Origin: Alphaproteobacteria bacterium LSUCC0396 | GTDB lineage: Bacteria; Pseudomonadota; Alphaproteobacteria; Puniceispirillales; Puniceispirillaceae | NCBI GenBank assembly: GCA_041228345.1 | Contig: CP166131.1 | Span: 248,001-312,000 of the forward strand | Direction of reading: 5' to 3' | DNA length: 64,000 nucleotides | Shown: one piece after another, positions 1-7,832 of the stretch | How the letters are laid out: the number at the start of each line of letters is the position of its first letter | How positions within the stretch are numbered: the first letter of the stretch is position 1 | The notes under the pieces: generated by a model | The model's database searches: none | Told to the model about the DNA's origin: nothing | The model's input: only the letters and a program-made list of their open reading frames with translations | Position numbers and translations under genes: made by a program

Positions 1-324
1 TTAGCCATTTGCGCATGGCGCCGCCCATAGCCGCTTTACCAGTCGACCGGACCGAAAATTTTGGAATGATGAGCAATAAACCAACCCTAAAAAAATAAAT
101 CCAACGCAAGAATTTTCTATAAAGCACATCAAACGGATGCCTGATTTGTACCATAAAAGTCATCCAGAAAACCTTTACCGCATTATGCGCTGGCACGGAT
201 AACTGGCACGGGCATGGGCAACGGGCACCTGACGTGGGCATCGGCATGGAGTGAACATAGCCACCCCCTTTTCTAATCTCACCGATTACAAACCTAATGC
301 ACCAGTGACCTCCCCTGATGCCAA
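1..324. other. Window edge, non-coding
   Basis: No gene supported. A minus-strand reading frame could begin at an ATG complementary to positions 26-28 and run off the left edge, but only a few codons are visible. Positions about 189-247 are rich in GGCA-type units: the 9-mer CTGGCACGG occurs at 190 and again at 203 (period 13), followed by looser GGGCA copies. This lies downstream of the SulP gene. I see no convincing terminator. Confidence 0.4.
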
Positions 325-1941
325 TCAATGTTTTGCTTCCAGGATGCCAAGTTTAACGCCGTAATCGACCGCAATCCCATAGTCAGGGTCATCATCACTA
401 TCGATGATCAATTGACCCGATTTCGATAATAACCGGTGACAGTCACGCGATAAATGCCGCAGAAACAAAGTCTTTCCAGCAGCAGCATATTTCGCTGCAA
501 CATCCTCAATCGCCTGCAGGGCTGACTGGTCGACAATACGCGATGCCGCAAAATCAATAATGACTCTATCCGGATCATTCTTGATATCGAATAATTCATG
601 AAAACTGGTAACCGAGCCAAAAAATAATGGACCTTGGATATCATAGACTAACGCCCCTGCCTCGCGCACTGAAGGCCGGGTTGACGCATCAATCCGTTTC
701 GCGGCGTTCCATGCATAGACCAACGCCGACATGATCACGCCAACCACAACCGCGACTGCTAAATCCTCGACAACTGTGACGGAGGTTACAACGATCGTTA
801 CCAACGCATCAGCACGCGGGACAATCAGCAAACTTTTCAGCGAGCTCCAAGCAAATGTGCCGATCACAACCATGAACATCACGCCAGTCAGTGCTGCAAT
901 TGGAATCAATTCAATGGCCGGGCCGGTAAAAAGGATAAAACATAATAGAAACAATGCAGCAACAATGCCCGAAATACGGCTTCGTCCGCCTGATTTCACA
1001 TTAATCATCGACTGGCCAATCATCGCACAGCCGCCCATACCCCCAAAAAAGCCGGTGCATAAATTGGCTGCGCCTTGGGCCAAACATTCCTGCGACGCAC
1101 CGCCACGCTGATTGGTCAATTCTCCAACGAGGTTTAACGTCAACAGGCTTTCAATCAATCCGATGGCCGACAATATCAACGCATAGGGAAAAATAATGAT
1201 CAGTGTTTCCAACGTCATTGGCACCACAGGAATAGCAAAACTAGGTAAACCACCCGATAAGCTGGCAAGATCACCAACGCGCTGAACGTCAAGATCAAAG
1301 CCAAGCACAACCGCGGTCACAACCCCGATTGCTAGCAATGGCGCCGGCACAAGCCGCGTTAACCGCGGCGTCACCCAGATCAAAATCATAGTCGCCGCAA
1401 CCAGACCGCCGGTCAGGATTAATGCCTCACCTGCCAACCAGTCGCGCTGGCCTGAAGCGTCAGTAATTTTGAACTGATCAATCTGTGCAAGGCCAATGAC
1501 AATCGCCAGCCCGTTCACAAAGCCAAGCATCACCGGATGCGGCACCATACGGATGAATTTGCCCCAACGCATTACCCCGGCAAACAGCTGCAAAAGCCCC
1601 ATCAGGATGACTGTCGCGAACAGGTATTGAACACCATGCTGGGCAACAAGCGCCACCATAACCACGGCCAGCGCGCCAGTTGCCCCCGAAATCATGCCCG
1701 GACGACCACCAAAAATTGCGGTAATCAAGCCAACTATGAAGGCCGCATAAAGCCCAACAAGTGGCACAACACCAGCAACAAAGGCAAAGGCAATTGCCTC
1801 AGGCACTAACGCCAGCGATACAGTCAAACCTGAGAGTACATCGAGATTTATTTGACGGAGGCTTAGGGTCTGAGGGTGATCAGCATCATGCGCGGCGCCC
1901 AACAACAAATTGGGTAACCGGGAAAAGAAACTAGGGCGCAA
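325..1941 (-). CDS. SulP family anion permease with STAS domain
   Basis: Inner-membrane SulP (SLC26-like) transporter, 538 aa, the usual length. The N-terminal ~410 residues are a run of hydrophobic helices including the family's early segment rich in small residues (LVPEAIAFAFVAG) and a GxxGGM(G)GCAMIGQS segment. The C-terminal part from about residue 428 is a cytoplasmic STAS domain with a DxxxSRxVDQSA stretch. Substrate may be sulfate, bicarbonate or another anion; the sequence alone does not decide. The start is a TTG, with a GAG-containing weak Shine-Dalgarno upstream, because no in-frame ATG occurs before the first membrane segment. It follows the nitrile hydratase operon on the same strand but is separated by over 200 nt, so co-transcription is uncertain. 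Confidence 0.88.
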   Translation of the reverse strand: MRPSFFSRLPNLLLGAAHDADHPQTLSLRQINLDVLSGLTVSLALVPEAIAFAFVAGVVPLVGLYAAFIVGLITAIFGGRPGMISGATGALAVVMVALVAQHGVQYLFATVILMGLLQLFAGVMRWGKFIRMVPHPVMLGFVNGLAIVIGLAQIDQFKITDASGQRDWLAGEALILTGGLVAATMILIWVTPRLTRLVPAPLLAIGVVTAVVLGFDLDVQRVGDLASLSGGLPSFAIPVVPMTLETLIIIFPYALILSAIGLIESLLTLNLVGELTNQRGGASQECLAQGAANLCTGFFGGMGGCAMIGQSMINVKSGGRSRISGIVAALFLLCFILFTGPAIELIPIAALTGVMFMVVIGTFAWSSLKSLLIVPRADALVTIVVTSVTVVEDLAVAVVVGVIMSALVYAWNAAKRIDASTRPSVREAGALVYDIQGPLFFGSVTSFHELFDIKNDPDRVIIDFAASRIVDQSALQAIEDVAAKYAAAGKTLFLRHLSRDCHRLLSKSGQLIIDSDDDPDYGIAVDYGVKLGILEAKH

Positions 1942-2002
1942 AACGAACTCGCTTTTTTGTTTGTGAGACTAGCCTTATAAAGACTTTGCCCAATAAAGCC
2001 AC

Positions 2003-2028
2003 CGCCGATCTGCAATCAGGCAGCGGCG
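2003..2028 (-). terminator. Weak hairpin after the nitrile hydratase operon
   Basis: An interrupted stem: CGCCG (2003-2007) pairs with CGGCG (2024-2028) and CTGC with GCAG inside, loop AATCAG, with a two-base bulge. On the minus strand it is followed only by a short T run, so it would be a weak intrinsic terminator between the accessory gene and the SulP gene. Confidence 0.25.
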
Positions 2029-2159
2029 ATCGCCATTTTACGAAAAGAAAACTCTGCGGTTTAAGCTGCAATCACACTTCAAATTGGTCATAAGCTCCGA
2101 AATCGACCATGACCCTAAGTCTGACAGCGCACGGCATGGCCTGCATGATCGTGACATTT

Positions 2160-2573
2160 TTATGTTTTTAGATGCACCGGTTCGCCATGCGGCGTCGCGA
2201 GATAGGCGTCACGCCATTGCAATTCCAACGCGGTCAATATTTCAGGATCAACAATGTCCTTTTCCTGCATCAAGCCAATCAGGGTTTCAAGCCATATCTG
2301 ATAGTAATCATCACCACCATTAAGCCCGCCAGCCTTGGCAGATGACGCCGCAGCAAGATTTTTGCCAAAACGGCTGCCCCAGTCTTGCCAGCAGAAATAG
2401 CCCGCCTCATTCAAATGCACGGCAAGCGCAAAGACTTCGGCGTGCCATGGCGCATCAAAGGGCTGATCAGGCAGCAGCGCCGCAATGCCTGCTGCCCGCG
2501 CCGCGCCATATCCGTTATTGGGCGCGCTTTCGGATTTGCTACTTCGCTCAATGGCGGGCTTTACAGCACTCAT
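2160..2573 (-). CDS. Nitrile hydratase accessory/activator protein
   Basis: Small protein (137 aa from the ATG at 2573) resembling the N-terminal half of nitrile hydratase beta subunits; proteins of this family (P14K/NhlE-like) load cobalt and help oxidise the metal-binding cysteines of the alpha subunit. Visible hallmarks are PFDAPWHAEVFALAV and a WxxxFG segment, the counterparts of the beta-subunit N-terminal helices. The ATG chosen overlaps the beta stop as ATGA, the sign of translational coupling; an alternative upstream start would overlap the beta gene by 34 nt. Third gene of the operon alpha-beta-accessory. The role is inferred from family and position. Confidence 0.82.
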   Translation of the reverse strand: MSAVKPAIERSSKSESAPNNGYGAARAAGIAALLPDQPFDAPWHAEVFALAVHLNEAGYFCWQDWGSRFGKNLAAASSAKAGGLNGGDDYYQIWLETLIGLMQEKDIVDPEILTALELQWRDAYLATPHGEPVHLKT

Positions 2574-3247
2574 TCGCTCGGCACCAAATAGCTTTGCCAG
2601 CAATCAACCACAACCTTGTCATTACCATTGCCATCAGCCCAAAGATCTGCGCTTGAAAACTCCACCGAATAGAGTGGCTCGGGGCATTCCCCGAGAAAAT
2701 GGGCGTTACTGTTGGGTAATACATGATAGCCATGGGAGAACAATATCGTGCCAATTTTATCAGCGGCATAATGCGGCAACCGCGTATGGCCTGGCATCTG
2801 CATCTTGGTATCATCAGGTAATAGGGTACGAACCTTTTGACCGCGCCGAAATAGCGGTTCGGCCATGGCGGGGCGTGACGCCTTGGCACCAGTCGCGAGC
2901 ATAAGCGGAACCGCAGCGGCGCGAAGCACGCCATCACGCAGATTTTGCTGGGGGCCATCATAGCCACCAGCAGCGATTTCATCACGCGTCACAAATCCTT
3001 TGGCGACAAAGAGATTGGTCAATGCAGCCAGCCATTTTTCATAGTAACTAAAAGAGTGATAATCATCCTTGGGCAGGGTTTCACGCCAAAACCGCGATGC
3101 GTCGATATTCCACGCGCCCATCGCGCCACCAGCCACAGTCAGCCCCAATACACGCTTGTGCCACGGCGTTTCAAAAACCGGATCATTCGGGTGGTCAGGC
3201 TTGATCGGCCCAGATTGATCGCCGCCCATGTCATGATGTGGTTTCAT
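2570..3247 (-). CDS. nthB: Nitrile hydratase beta subunit
   Basis: Second subunit of nitrile hydratase, which hydrates nitriles to amides in the cytoplasm. 225 aa, normal for the family. The N-terminus has the family's MGGxxxxGP-like opening followed by PNDPVFETPWHKRVLGL, and the C-terminal half has the SH3-like barrel region ending in a VVDCWQSYL strand. The ATG at 3247 is preferred over the GTG one codon upstream because a purine-rich AAAGGGGG lies just ahead. It starts 12 nt after the alpha gene and overlaps the accessory gene by ATGA, so all three are one operon. Confidence 0.93.
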   Translation of the reverse strand: MKPHHDMGGDQSGPIKPDHPNDPVFETPWHKRVLGLTVAGGAMGAWNIDASRFWRETLPKDDYHSFSYYEKWLAALTNLFVAKGFVTRDEIAAGGYDGPQQNLRDGVLRAAAVPLMLATGAKASRPAMAEPLFRRGQKVRTLLPDDTKMQMPGHTRLPHYAADKIGTILFSHGYHVLPNSNAHFLGECPEPLYSVEFSSADLWADGNGNDKVVVDCWQSYLVPSE

Positions 3248-3259
3248 CACCGCCCCCTT

Positions 3260-3967
3260 TCAATCATGATCTGTTGATGCTGTATCAGGAGCAGCCATAT
3301 CGGGCATAGCCATAGCAGGAGGAGATGGCAAGCCGGTCCCAATCATGCAATTGCGATGAACCCAGCCTGCAAGCGCCACTTCATCGAGACCAACACTCTC
3401 GGCAGGCTGCATTGGCAGAACCAGATACCTGATTTCAGCCGTTGAATCCCACACCCGAATGGTCTGCTCAGGCGGGATCATCAGGCCAAATTCAGCCAAT
3501 ACCGCGCGCGGTTCACGCACAGCACGACTGCGGTAAGCGTCAGATTTATACCATGCAGGCGGCACCCCAAGAACGGGCCACGGATAACAGCTACATAAGG
3601 TGCAAACGACCAGATTATGACAGTCAGGCGTATTTTCAACGACAACGATATGCTCACCCTGCCGGCCGCCAAAGCCAAGGTCAGACAGAATGCCATCGGT
3701 GTTATTTACCAGCTGGGCCTTAAACACTGGATCAACCCAAGCACGCGCCACCAGCCCCGCCCCGATTCGTGGACCAATCTGATGCTCGTAGATATCAATG
3801 ATTGCATCAACCGCGGCTGGATCAATCAGGCCCTTACGGGTGAGAATAGTCTCCAGCGCCTTGACCCGCAATGCAGGTTCAGACGGTAATAGCGCGTGGG
3901 CATGAGCCTCATCATGGTGATCGTGCGGCATGCTAAATCCTAGCATTGGATCGTCTGTCTCGTCCAT
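3260..3967 (-). CDS. nthA: Nitrile hydratase alpha subunit, cobalt type
   Basis: Catalytic subunit of nitrile hydratase, 235 aa. The metal-binding claw CTLCSC is at residues 122-127, followed by Tyr; Thr in the second position of the claw is characteristic of cobalt enzymes, whereas iron enzymes usually have Ser. Two of its cysteines are expected to be oxidised to sulfinate and sulfenate. The N-terminus is His-rich (MPHDHHDEAHAHA), which could be a metal-binding extension. First gene of the operon; no amidase to process the amide product is encoded in the window. The last ~25 residues are Met/Ala/Pro-rich and probably disordered. Confidence 0.95.
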   Translation of the reverse strand: MDETDDPMLGFSMPHDHHDEAHAHALLPSEPALRVKALETILTRKGLIDPAAVDAIIDIYEHQIGPRIGAGLVARAWVDPVFKAQLVNNTDGILSDLGFGGRQGEHIVVVENTPDCHNLVVCTLCSCYPWPVLGVPPAWYKSDAYRSRAVREPRAVLAEFGLMIPPEQTIRVWDSTAEIRYLVLPMQPAESVGLDEVALAGWVHRNCMIGTGLPSPPAMAMPDMAAPDTASTDHD

Positions 3968-4122
3968 AGGTGAACCCGTCTTTGGTTGAAAAGCTGCCCT
4001 TCAGAAACCGAAATACAGCAGTTATTGATCTGGATCGCTTGGCAAATCCGGCAAAGCCTATATGGTGTGTACAACATCATTTGGCAGGATTGCCGATTTT
4101 AAAGTTAGGTATAGGTGAGTAA

Positions 4123-4920
4123 ATGCAAGCGAGACTGGATGGGCGTAATGCCATCATCACCGGCGGCAGTGCCGGTATTGGCAAAGCCATTGCCAAGAAT
4201 TTCCTGAAATCAGGTGCAAATGTTGCGATTGTTGCACGCCGCACGGACGTGCTGGATGCGGCCAAAGCCGAGATCGAGGCCGAAGGTCAAAAGGCTGGAG
4301 CGACCGGCCGTGTCATTGCCCTATCTGCCGATATCCGGCATGACAAAAATTGCCAAAATGTTGTTGCCGAAATTGTGTCAGCCTTTGGCCATGTTGATGT
4401 TCTGGTGAACAATGCCGGCACATCACAGCGCGGTGATTTTCTCGAGGTCAGTGACGCGTTATGGCAAGATGACCTTGACCTAAAACTATTCTCGGCGATC
4501 CGGCTGTCTCGTCTTCTGATCCCTGGTATGCGCGAACGTAAATGGGGGCGCATTATCAATGTGTTAAATCTTGGGGCAAAAGCACCAAATGCAGGCGGCG
4601 CGCCAACCGCTGTCAGCCGTGCCGCCGGTATGGCATTGACCAAAATTCTGGCAAACGAAAATGCCAGCCATAATATTTTGGTCAATGGATTACTTGTCGG
4701 GCGAATTCGCAGTGATCAATGGGAAAAACGGCACGCCGCTGATCCGCGTGGCCTCACGCTAGAGGAATGGTACGCCGATGCCGCTGCGGGCCTAAATATC
4801 AGGCGGTTTGGTACGGCTGAAGAATTTGCCAATATGGCAACCTTCTTGGCGTCGGATGCCGGGTCATACATAAACGGCACGGCAATCAATGTGGATGGCG
4901 GCAGCTGTCCTGTCGTTTAA
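4123..4920 (+). CDS. SDR-fold protein with degenerate active site
   Basis: Classical short-chain dehydrogenase/reductase fold, 265 aa. The dinucleotide-binding motif TGGSAGIG (residues 13-20) and the NNAG motif (96-99) are intact, so NAD(P) binding is likely. The catalytic positions are not: by comparison with the family consensus the Asn-Ser-Tyr-Lys set aligns with Lys121, Asn149, Thr162 and Arg166. The C-terminal INVDGG motif is normal. It may bind a cofactor and ligand without ordinary SDR chemistry, or use different residues; I do not assign a substrate. A GGTGAG Shine-Dalgarno precedes the ATG. It is divergent from the nitrile hydratase operon (155 nt between starts) and could share its regulation. 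Confidence 0.85.
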   Translation: MQARLDGRNAIITGGSAGIGKAIAKNFLKSGANVAIVARRTDVLDAAKAEIEAEGQKAGATGRVIALSADIRHDKNCQNVVAEIVSAFGHVDVLVNNAGTSQRGDFLEVSDALWQDDLDLKLFSAIRLSRLLIPGMRERKWGRIINVLNLGAKAPNAGGAPTAVSRAAGMALTKILANENASHNILVNGLLVGRIRSDQWEKRHAADPRGLTLEEWYADAAAGLNIRRFGTAEEFANMATFLASDAGSYINGTAINVDGGSCPVV

Positions 4921-4949
4921 GTCACTGCATTAAAACCAGCTTAGACTGG

Positions 4950-4990
4950 AGGGGCCAGCGTCCCGTCAGGCGGATGATGCGCTGGCCCTT
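4950..4990. terminator. Convergent-gene hairpin
   Basis: A perfect 9-bp stem, GGGCCAGCG (4952-4960) with CGCTGGCCC (4980-4988), loop of 19 nt, followed on the plus strand by TTT. It sits at the meeting 3' ends of the SDR gene and the DMT gene and overlaps the last codons of the latter. Probably a weak bidirectional terminator. Confidence 0.4.
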
Positions 4991-5853
4991 TGCCGTATCC
5001 GTTCCCGGTGAAAGGCGTAAACCCCCATGCCGATTACGATCATTGTGCCAAGGATTGTTGCCGCATCGGGCAAATCGCCAAATAGCAAGAACCCAAACAG
5101 AATTGCCCAGATCATGCCAGTATAACGAAATGGTGCGACAAAGCTAATTTCGCCATTGCGCATCGCCATAACCGCAAACAGATAGCCGCAGGTTATCGCA
5201 ATCGCCGCCACCACGACGATGCCGATCATCGTACCTGAAACAACCGTCCACCCCGTTGTCGCGGTTGCAACCCCGCCATAAATAAAAATTGGAATTGCCG
5301 AAATAAATGCCACGAACAAAGACGGAACCGACCGGTCAAGGCGGCGCGTAATCGCGTCACGCACAGTGACACAAGCAACAGCAACAATCGCCAGAACCGC
5401 ATATTCATTAAAACCATCGTCACTGGGCCGGATAATGATCAAGACGCCAATAAATCCGGCAAGGATGGCACCCCAACGCCGCCAGCCCACCTGCTCGCCA
5501 AAAAAGATTGCCGCAAACATGGTTACCGTCAATGGTAACGCCTGTAAAATAGCGGTGATGTTTGCCAGCGGCATATTTGATAATGCGGTTAGAAACGCCA
5601 TCGTTGCAGCAAGCTCGGCAAATGCGCGGGTTAAAATCACCCGCCAGTTACGCCAATCAATCCGCACAAACAGGCTTTTGCGCAGATAAGCAATCAGCGC
5701 CAACAGCGGCACTGACACCAGACCACGCATGAAAATACCTTGCTCGACCGAAATAGTCTGAAACAAAAATTTCATCAACGCGTCATTGCTGATGAACGAC
5801 AGCATACTCACCGCCATCAAGATGGCGCCAAAAACATTGTCTGTTAATTTCAT
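4966..5853 (-). CDS. DMT/EamA family transporter (copy 1)
   Basis: Inner-membrane drug/metabolite transporter superfamily protein, 295 aa, with two EamA repeats of about five helices each. The N-terminal part contains FISNDALMKFLF and the RG-V-VPL segment typical of the RhaT/RarD-like branch; the C-terminal repeat ends in IGMGVYAFHRER. Substrate unknown; members export amino acids, nucleotides or other metabolites. It is a clear paralogue of the DMT gene ending at 10610, with matching blocks such as GWRRW, IRP and SFVAPFRY. It is transcribed divergently from the pirin gene. Confidence 0.88.
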   Translation of the reverse strand: MKLTDNVFGAILMAVSMLSFISNDALMKFLFQTISVEQGIFMRGLVSVPLLALIAYLRKSLFVRIDWRNWRVILTRAFAELAATMAFLTALSNMPLANITAILQALPLTVTMFAAIFFGEQVGWRRWGAILAGFIGVLIIIRPSDDGFNEYAVLAIVAVACVTVRDAITRRLDRSVPSLFVAFISAIPIFIYGGVATATTGWTVVSGTMIGIVVVAAIAITCGYLFAVMAMRNGEISFVAPFRYTGMIWAILFGFLLFGDLPDAATILGTMIVIGMGVYAFHRERIRQRASASSA

Positions 5854-6177
5854 ATTTTTTAACCTGATGGCGGTTGCAATGGCGTTCTATTGTCAAAACC
5901 CTGTTCGTTCCGACACGTCGGGATGAGCGGGAACAGGTGAAATTGATTTGCTTATGCGCTTGATCCCTCGACAAGACAACAAGAAAAAATACTGCGACTC
6001 ACCCCTTAATTCGCAATAATAGCAGGTGATTTTTATTAATAACGCAAAAGTTCTTTTCTGATTCCCCCGCTGATAAATGCGGTAAAGACGAGTAAAGTGC
6101 ACCCTCAATTGGATTTTCAGACGGACGTTTACCGCCGTAATTTTTCGTTCAGGCTTGTTTCAAACTCGGAGTCACTC
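5854..6177. other. Divergent intergenic region with nested inverted repeat
   Basis: No gene seen. The region separates the DMT gene from the pirin gene and must hold both promoters. It contains a nested inverted repeat: CCTGTTC (5900-5906) pairs with GAACAGG (5931-5937), enclosing CCGAC/GTCGG (5910-5921) with a two-base loop. This could be an operator or a structured leader of the DMT gene. The rest is AT-rich and not otherwise recognisable. Confidence 0.4.
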
Positions 6178-7098
6178 ATGTCAATTCGTCCCGTAAAAAT
6201 GTCGAGCACAGCGCGCCCCACCATGGAAGGTGCCGGTGTTCATCTTCACCGTATTTTTGGTTTTGGTGATACCAAGCCGTTTGACCCGTTTTTGATGATG
6301 GATGATTTTCGGAATGACGATCCGGCGCTTTATAAAAACGGCTTTCCGTGGCATCCGCATCGCGGCATTGAGACGATCACCTATGTGTTAAAAGGAACGG
6401 TCGATCACGGCGATAGTCTTGGCAATGTCGGCACGCTTGGTGGCGGCGATATTCAGTGGATGACTGCCGGTTCTGGCATTATCCATCAAGAGATGCCAAA
6501 GGGTGACAAAAATGGGGCAATGCACGGGTTTCAACTTTGGGCAAACCTGCCGTCGTCGCAAAAGATGACAACGCCGCGCTATCAAGACATCAAGTCGCAG
6601 GAAATCTCTGAACTGCACGATGATGATGACAGCAAAATCCGGATTATCGCCGGTAATTATCGCGGCTATCGCGGGCCAGTTGACGGCATAGCCGCAGACC
6701 CGCAATATCTGGATATCACCCTACCCCCACGTTGTTTTAAACGGTTTCCATTCGATACAAGGCGACAAGGCTTTGCCTATATTTTTGTGGGCAGCGCGCG
6801 GTTCAAAGACGCCTCTAACCCGTTTGGGGTGAAGGTCGAAAAAGAGTTCAATGGCGAAGAGCTGGAAATTCGGGATTTATCCGGTAACCGTACATTGGTC
6901 GTTTTTGGCGCCGGGGACGAAGTCGCCGTGACGTCAGGCGATGAGGGAGTTCGCTTTTTGCTGATATCCGGAGCACCGCTTCGTGAGCCGGTTGCCTGGC
7001 ATGGGCCGATTGTGATGAACACTCAGGCAGAGTTACAACAGGCCATGCGCGAATTAAACAATGGTACATTTATCAAAACTGGCGCAGCTGGCTGGTGA
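6178..7098 (+). CDS. Pirin family cupin protein
   Basis: Pirin-type bicupin, 306 aa. The iron-binding set is present in the N-terminal cupin: His59 and His61 in PWHPHRG, and His103 and Glu105 in IIHQEMP. Bacterial pirins include quercetin dioxygenases and redox-sensing regulators; the actual function here is not determined. The start is the ATG at 6178 preceded by GGAG; an upstream in-frame ATG at 6097 would add 27 residues without pirin similarity. It is followed about 110 nt later by a VOC-fold enzyme on the same strand. Confidence 0.9.
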   Translation: MSIRPVKMSSTARPTMEGAGVHLHRIFGFGDTKPFDPFLMMDDFRNDDPALYKNGFPWHPHRGIETITYVLKGTVDHGDSLGNVGTLGGGDIQWMTAGSGIIHQEMPKGDKNGAMHGFQLWANLPSSQKMTTPRYQDIKSQEISELHDDDDSKIRIIAGNYRGYRGPVDGIAADPQYLDITLPPRCFKRFPFDTRRQGFAYIFVGSARFKDASNPFGVKVEKEFNGEELEIRDLSGNRTLVVFGAGDEVAVTSGDEGVRFLLISGAPLREPVAWHGPIVMNTQAELQQAMRELNNGTFIKTGAAGW

Positions 7099-7209
7099 TT
7101 AATTAACACGCCACCTGGTTACGGCAGGAATTATGAGTGTTTATCGGAACAGACACACCATGCCAGCAACAACATCCGGCGAAAATATAGAGAAGAACGG
7201 GCAGACATA

Positions 7210-7791
7210 ATGCGCAAGATCCAATCTCAAGGAGTGCACCACATCACGCTTATCGGTGCAGATCGGCAAACATCGATTGATTTCTGGGAAGGCATCCTCG
7301 GTATGCCATTTGTTTTCGAACAGCCCAATTTGGACAATCCAAGCGAAGGCCATCTTTACTTTGATCCGGGCGATGGCCGATTAATCACCATCTTTACCGA
7401 TGAAAGCCGCCTTGCAAAGATGACCCGGTTACCCCAAGCACCGGGGCAGGTTCACCACATCGCTTTTGCCATTTCACAAGCCAGTTTCTGGCAAGCGGTT
7501 GAACGGCTGGACGCGCGCAAGATCAAACATTCAGGCGCGAAAGATCGGGGATTTATGGACTCAATCTATTTCCGCGATCCACTTGGATTATTGATCGAGT
7601 TGGCATCCTACCGGTTTGAACCGCCCGCAGGGTCAACACATACCGAGGTATTAACCGCCGCACATCACATTCGGATTGCCGCCGGTGACAGCACCATTGA
7701 TCGAATTCATATCGCCGATGCGATTGAACAGCTTGCCCATGCGAAAACGCAATCCCTATCCACAGATCGTGAGCCAAAAAACCCCTATTAG
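7210..7791 (+). CDS. VOC (glyoxalase/dioxygenase fold) protein
   Basis: Vicinal-oxygen-chelate protein, 193 aa. Two beta-alpha-beta-beta-beta modules are visible, with probable metal ligands His10/His11 (GVHHITLIG), His82/His83 (QVHHIAFAI) and Glu130 (FRDPLGLLIE). This metal triad is typical of glyoxalase I-like and ring-cleavage dioxygenase-like members. The C-terminal ~55 residues lack similarity to the fold and look poorly structured. Weak Shine-Dalgarno. Same strand as the pirin gene and perhaps co-transcribed. Substrate unknown. Confidence 0.82.
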   Translation: MRKIQSQGVHHITLIGADRQTSIDFWEGILGMPFVFEQPNLDNPSEGHLYFDPGDGRLITIFTDESRLAKMTRLPQAPGQVHHIAFAISQASFWQAVERLDARKIKHSGAKDRGFMDSIYFRDPLGLLIELASYRFEPPAGSTHTEVLTAAHHIRIAAGDSTIDRIHIADAIEQLAHAKTQSLSTDREPKNPY

Positions 7792-7817
7792 ACTGGTTAT
7801 CAGTTTAGACTGGTTAT
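7788..7817. repeat. 17-bp period direct repeat (13-bp unit, 2 copies)
   Basis: TTAGACTGGTTAT occurs at 7788-7800 and 7805-7817. The first copy overlaps the stop codon of the VOC gene; the pair lies in its convergent junction with dinB. Confidence 0.85.
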
Positions 7818-7832
7818 TAGGCGGATCGACAC

